Notes under the pieces: model-generated
Seen by the model: the letters and a program-made list of their open reading frames with translations, nothing else
Told to the model about the DNA's origin: nothing
The model's database searches: none
Shown here: one piece after another, positions 12,877 to 15,768 of the stretch
How positions within the stretch are numbered: position 1 is the stretch's first letter
How the letters are laid out: each line of letters opens with the position of its first letter
Assembly: GCA_003229735.1 (NCBI GenBank)
Contig: QIFI01000004.1
Span: 1-15,768, forward strand
DNA: 15,768 nt
Direction: 5' to 3'
DNA from: Candidatus Anderseniibacteriota bacterium
Lineage (GTDB): Bacteria > Patescibacteriota > Andersenbacteria > UBA10190
Translations under genes and position numbers: made by a program

Positions 12877-12928
12877 AATGTAACTCTGTGGGCCTTGAGT
12901 GTCAATTTTGTATATTTGCACAGCTTAT
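12877..12928 (-). promoter_or_regulatory. Promoter of copy B, within the duplicated 33-bp block
   Basis: TTGACA (12905-12900), 17 bases, TACATT (12882-12877) on the minus strand. The block 12896-12928 is identical to 12231-12263. The leader that follows is also conserved between copies (GTTCGTA, CTTGTTC, TTCACTTCT, CACGGCAC, AAGGAG in order). Confidence 0.85.
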
Positions 12929-12933
12929 CCACT
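12925..12933 (+). promoter_or_regulatory. Single DnaA-box-like 9-mer
   Basis: TTATCCACT differs from the TTATCCACA consensus at one position and lies 55 bases upstream of dnaB. It is alone, with no cluster or AT-rich unwinding element, so it is not evidence for an origin and may be chance. Confidence 0.25.
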
Positions 12934-12987
12934 CCACAGGAAAAGTGAGGGCTGTATACTTGGTGGGATAAGTAATTAAGAGGTCGT

Positions 12988-14415
12988 ATGTCCACGCAAA
13001 GTAGAGAGAAGAAACAGAATAATACCCAAAAGCTATCGCCGAGGATTCCACCGCATAATTATGAAGCGGAGGAATCGGTGCTGGGGAGCGTGTTGATTGA
13101 TAAGGAGGCGATATTGAAAGTGGCGGATCTGGTGACGGCTGATGATTTTTATAAGCCATCGCATCGGTATATTTATCAGAGTTGTATTGATTTGCATGAG
13201 AAGGGAGAGCCGATTGACGTGGTGTCTTTAGTGAATCGATTAAGGGAAAAGAAAATTTTAGCGGAAGTGGGAGGTGAGGTGTCAGTGACGCATCTGGCTA
13301 CGACAGTGCCGACGGCGGGCAATGTGGGGCATTATGGAAGCATTGTGCAGAAAACAGCCACGCTTAGGCGGTTGATTTCGGCGGCGGCGACAATCAGCGA
13401 TATGGGATTTGAGGAGGCCCAGGAGGTGGATACGGTGCTGGATGACGCGGAACAACTTTTATTCTCGGTATCACGAGAACACAGACAACAGCATTTTACC
13501 AAAGTATCGGAGGCGTTGGAGGAGGCGTTTGAGAGAATCGATCGGCTTAATAAGGGATCACAGGGATTAAGAGGAGTGCCGACCGGATTCGCGGAATTGG
13601 ATAGGAAGCTGGCGGGATGGCAAAAGTCGGATCTAATTATTCTGGCGGCCCGCCCATCGGTGGGAAAGACGACATTGGCCCTGGATTTTGCCCGTCACGC
13701 GGCTTTGGCGGGAACGACAGTGGGATTGTTCAGCCTGGAAATGTCCAAGGAGCAATTGGTAGATAGGTTATTGGCGGCCCACGCCCATGTGGATTTGTGG
13801 CGGATGAGATCGGGAAAGCTGGAAGTGGAGGGAGAATATGATGACTTTTCCCGTTTGGGCCAGGCCATGGGAGAATTGTCGGAGGCTCCCCTATTCATTG
13901 ATGATCACGCCTCAAATAACGTGATGGGGATGAGGACTATGGCTCGTCGATTGCAGTCGGAGCATGATCTGGGTTTACTGGTGATTGATTATCTGCAGTT
14001 GATGGAATCCAATAAGTATAAGGATAATCGGGTGCAGGAAGTGTCGGACATTTCGCGAGGACTGAAGAAATTGGCGATTGAGCTGGACATTCCGATTATT
14101 GCTTTATCACAGCTTAATCGGGGGGTGGAATTAAGAACAGATCAGCGGCCCAAGTTGTCTGATCTGAGAGAAAGTGGGAGTCTAGAACAAGATAGTGATA
14201 TAGTGATGTTTATTCATCGAGATAATGATCAGTTTGAAGAAGGAAGGCAAAGACCGGATGCTTATGATGTGTCACTGTTGATTGAGAAGCATCGGAATGG
14301 GCCAACGGGGGAAATACCACTAAGATTTCATACCCAGTATGTGACGATGATGCAACCGGACACGCATCATGGAAACTTGATGGCGGAAGAGCCGGCGGTG
14401 GAGGCTCAAGTTTAG
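12988..14415 (+). CDS. dnaB: Replicative DNA helicase DnaB
   Basis: The 475-aa hexameric helicase unwinds DNA at the replication fork. The N-terminal collar domain begins IPPHNYEAEESVLGSVL (21-37), the usual DnaB opening. A linker follows, then the RecA-like domain with Walker A ARPSVGKT (221-228), FSLEMSKEQL, the Walker B LLVIDYLQLM, and IALSQLNRGVE followed by LSDLRESGSLEQDSD. The protein is full length with no intein at the usual P-loop site. The ATG has a modest AGAGG five bases upstream. A TATACT at 12955-12960 may be its -10, though no good -35 accompanies it. It is divergent from copy B. Confidence 0.97.
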   Translation: MSTQSREKKQNNTQKLSPRIPPHNYEAEESVLGSVLIDKEAILKVADLVTADDFYKPSHRYIYQSCIDLHEKGEPIDVVSLVNRLREKKILAEVGGEVSVTHLATTVPTAGNVGHYGSIVQKTATLRRLISAAATISDMGFEEAQEVDTVLDDAEQLLFSVSREHRQQHFTKVSEALEEAFERIDRLNKGSQGLRGVPTGFAELDRKLAGWQKSDLIILAARPSVGKTTLALDFARHAALAGTTVGLFSLEMSKEQLVDRLLAAHAHVDLWRMRSGKLEVEGEYDDFSRLGQAMGELSEAPLFIDDHASNNVMGMRTMARRLQSEHDLGLLVIDYLQLMESNKYKDNRVQEVSDISRGLKKLAIELDIPIIALSQLNRGVELRTDQRPKLSDLRESGSLEQDSDIVMFIHRDNDQFEEGRQRPDAYDVSLLIEKHRNGPTGEIPLRFHTQYVTMMQPDTHHGNLMAEEPAVEAQV

Positions 14416-14451
14416 TTCGTTTGTTAGGTGGTTAAAAATTGCTAAAACATA

Positions 14452-15057
14452 ATGCAATCAATATTACCGAGAGCGGTGCGGGAATTGAGTAATGAGCTGA
14501 CCAGACTGCCGGGAATTGGGCCGAAGTCGGCGAGAAGGCTGGCAATTCATTTATTGCGTCAGCCCAGGCAGGTGGTGGGCAGACTGGGAGACGCGATGAA
14601 AAATTTACACGCTAATGTTCAGGTGTGCTCCTGGTGTTATAATCTGGCGGACGATGAATTGTGCGTGGTGTGCAAGGATGAAATGAGGGAAAAATCCAGA
14701 ATCTGCATTGTGGAGTCACCGCTGGATGTGGAGGCAATTGAGAGATCCGGTTCATATAATGGTTTATATCATGTGCTGGGCGGGGTGCTGTCGCCAGTAG
14801 AGGGAATAACGGAGGATCAATTGACGATGAGTGAGCTGGTCCAGCGGATGCAAAAAGGCATAGTTACGGAAGTGATAGTGGCCCTAAATCCAACCCTGGA
14901 AGGTGAAGCTACGGCGCGTCATATCAGCCAATTACTTGGTCAAAGGGAAATTGAGATTACCAGGCTGGGCAGAGGTTTGCCGACGGGGGGGGATATTGAA
15001 TTTGCGGACGCGATAACATTATCAGCGGCTTTTGAAGGCAGAAAAGAAATGAGCTAG
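14452..15057 (+). CDS. recR: Recombination mediator protein RecR
   Basis: The 201-aa protein works with RecO/RecF to load RecA in gap repair. It has an N-terminal helix-hairpin-helix (LTRLPGIGPKSARRLAIHLL, 16-35), a four-cysteine zinc finger (C59, C62, C71, C74: CSWC...CVVC), and a Toprim domain starting ICIVESPLDVEAIE with GGVLSPVEGI. The C-terminal ITRLGRGLPTGGDIEFAD is strongly conserved. Length is normal. It lies 36 bases after dnaB on the same strand and is plausibly co-transcribed; no Shine-Dalgarno. Confidence 0.97.
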   Translation: MQSILPRAVRELSNELTRLPGIGPKSARRLAIHLLRQPRQVVGRLGDAMKNLHANVQVCSWCYNLADDELCVVCKDEMREKSRICIVESPLDVEAIERSGSYNGLYHVLGGVLSPVEGITEDQLTMSELVQRMQKGIVTEVIVALNPTLEGEATARHISQLLGQREIEITRLGRGLPTGGDIEFADAITLSAAFEGRKEMS

Positions 15058-15092
15058 ATGACCATTATGAAGGCGGGTGGTATGCTGGGAGT

Positions 15093-15440
15093 ATGAGGCA
15101 GTGGGTATTATGGGGGTTACTGGCGGTGCTAATTGTGGTGATGTTTAGCTTATTGATGGTGTTGTTTCCGGGACGATTAAAGACGGCGGCGCCGGAGCGG
15201 GAATCAATATTGTATAAACCGGATCGCCCGTCAATTAATTATGAAGTGTTTAAACCGGCTTTGTTTTTCGCGGAAGGCATCTACTTTTTCAGCCAGGCGG
15301 TGATTGATATTTTTAGACCCAGCACAATCAGGAGTTTTTTGTGTGATGTAGCGCCATCCAGATTAGAGCGCGTGCCGACCAGGTGGCTAAGAGGGGCGAT
15401 GGAGAGATGTTATCAGACGCAAGAAAATGCTCCCGCTTGA
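15093..15440 (+). CDS. Small membrane-anchored protein of unknown function
   Basis: The 115-aa protein has an N-terminal hydrophobic helix (residues 4-26), then a mostly polar segment with another moderately hydrophobic stretch (ALFFAEGIYFFSQAVIDIF, about 56-74) and a basic C-terminus with two cysteines. No family is recognised. It follows recR by 35 bases. GGGAG directly abuts the ATG, too close for a normal ribosome site. TATGCT six bases upstream with ATGACC 17 bases before it is a weak possible leaderless promoter. Confidence 0.65.
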   Translation: MRQWVLWGLLAVLIVVMFSLLMVLFPGRLKTAAPERESILYKPDRPSINYEVFKPALFFAEGIYFFSQAVIDIFRPSTIRSFLCDVAPSRLERVPTRWLRGAMERCYQTQENAPA

Positions 15441-15457
15441 AATTGGTGCTTTATAGT

Positions 15458-15498
15458 AAAAAAACCCGCAGAGGATTCATTGAGGTGAATCATGCGGG
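15458..15498 (-). terminator. Rho-independent terminator of pyrF
   Basis: On the minus strand, CCCGCA (15498-15493) pairs with TGCGGG (15470-15465), with an inner ATTCA/TGAAT stem, followed by seven T (15464-15458). It is oriented to end the pyrF transcript and also separates it from the convergent plus-strand gene. Confidence 0.88.
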
Positions 15499-15535
15499 GT
15501 TGGATTAGGATGAAGATCTTATAACAGTTTTTTGG

Positions 15536-15768
15536 CTATGAACGGTAGCGGTTGATCAGATCATGGAGATGTTGAGTTCTTTGGCGGGCTATTTCAGCAA
15601 AGTTGTCTTCCTTTGAGGCAAAGATTATGCCGCGCGAAGAGTTGACGATCATGCCCCGGCCTAGGCTATCCTGGCCGGCTTTCACTGTTTTTTCCACATC
15701 TCCGCCTTGGGCACCGATACCAGGAATGAGAATGGGTAAATCGCCGACAATGGCTCTCACCTGGGCCA
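15536..15768 (-). CDS. pyrF: Orotidine 5'-phosphate decarboxylase, C-terminal part (cut by window edge)
   Basis: About 77 residues of the C-terminus are present, with the frame open to the window edge. A GTG at 15760 is internal, since conserved-type residues (AQVRAIVGD) continue upstream of it. The signature PILIPGIGAQGGDVEKTV, followed by GRGMIVNSSRGIIFAS, is the phosphate-binding end of type 2 (PyrF/UMP synthase-like) OMP decarboxylase, the last step of UMP synthesis. Fusion to another pyrimidine domain upstream cannot be judged here. The stop is TAG at 15538-15536, followed by the terminator. Confidence 0.93.
   Translation of the reverse strand, partial: AQVRAIVGDLPILIPGIGAQGGDVEKTVKAGQDSLGRGMIVNSSRGIIFASKEDNFAEIARQRTQHLHDLINRYRS

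Noticed and set aside
12925..12933. Replication origin near dnaB
   Set aside because: Only one DnaA-box-like 9-mer with a mismatch, no cluster, and no dnaA or dnaN nearby.
13648..13672. Intein in DnaB at the P-loop
   Set aside because: The helicase domain reads continuously through Walker A and the downstream motifs at normal length.

Overview
The window looks like a piece of a streamlined bacterial chromosome. It uses standard stop codons (TGA is a stop, for example at the end of cysS) and has moderate GC. The compact heat-shock genes (GrpE of 152 aa, HrcA of about 237 aa), the near absence of Shine-Dalgarno sites at most starts, several apparently leaderless promoters and several unrecognised membrane proteins suggest a Candidate Phyla Radiation (Patescibacteria) lineage. 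That placement is inference; nothing in the window proves it.

Layout, left to right. Positions 1-127 hold the 5' half of a tRNA, probably Lys(UUU), on the minus strand. It is interrupted after the anticodon by a hairpin-rich sequence that runs off the window edge. A secreted protein gene (252-968, plus) ends at a terminator and a cluster of palindromic REP-like repeats. The minus-strand heat-shock operon follows, hrcA-grpE-dnaK-(membrane protein)-dnaJ (6734 down to 1275), driven by a good sigma70 promoter with a CIRCE operator for HrcA. Next, also on minus, is a RelB/DinJ-RelE/YafQ toxin-antitoxin operon. Its antitoxin is intact, but its toxin gene is split by a 207-bp insertion with long inverted repeats and a 3-bp target duplication. 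A minus-strand beta-propeller lipoprotein gene and a plus-strand CorA-like transporter gene diverge from a 38-bp gap, and cysS follows.

Positions 11660-12928 hold the most unusual content: two tandem copies of a complete small transcription unit on the minus strand. Each copy has a near-identical promoter block, a similar leader with a strong Shine-Dalgarno, an N-terminally anchored protein of about 136 aa, a short downstream reading frame and a terminator built on the same stem. In the upstream copy (12823-12312) the short frame is an intact 35-aa membrane peptide whose ATG overlaps the previous stop. In the other copy it survives only as a start-less remnant. After these come dnaB, recR, a small anchored protein, a minus-strand terminator, and the 3' end of pyrF on the minus strand at the right edge.

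Functionally the window is mostly housekeeping: protein folding, replication and repair, tRNA charging, pyrimidine synthesis and ion transport. The less ordinary items are the interrupted tRNA, the MITE-broken toxin, and the duplicated unit of unknown function.
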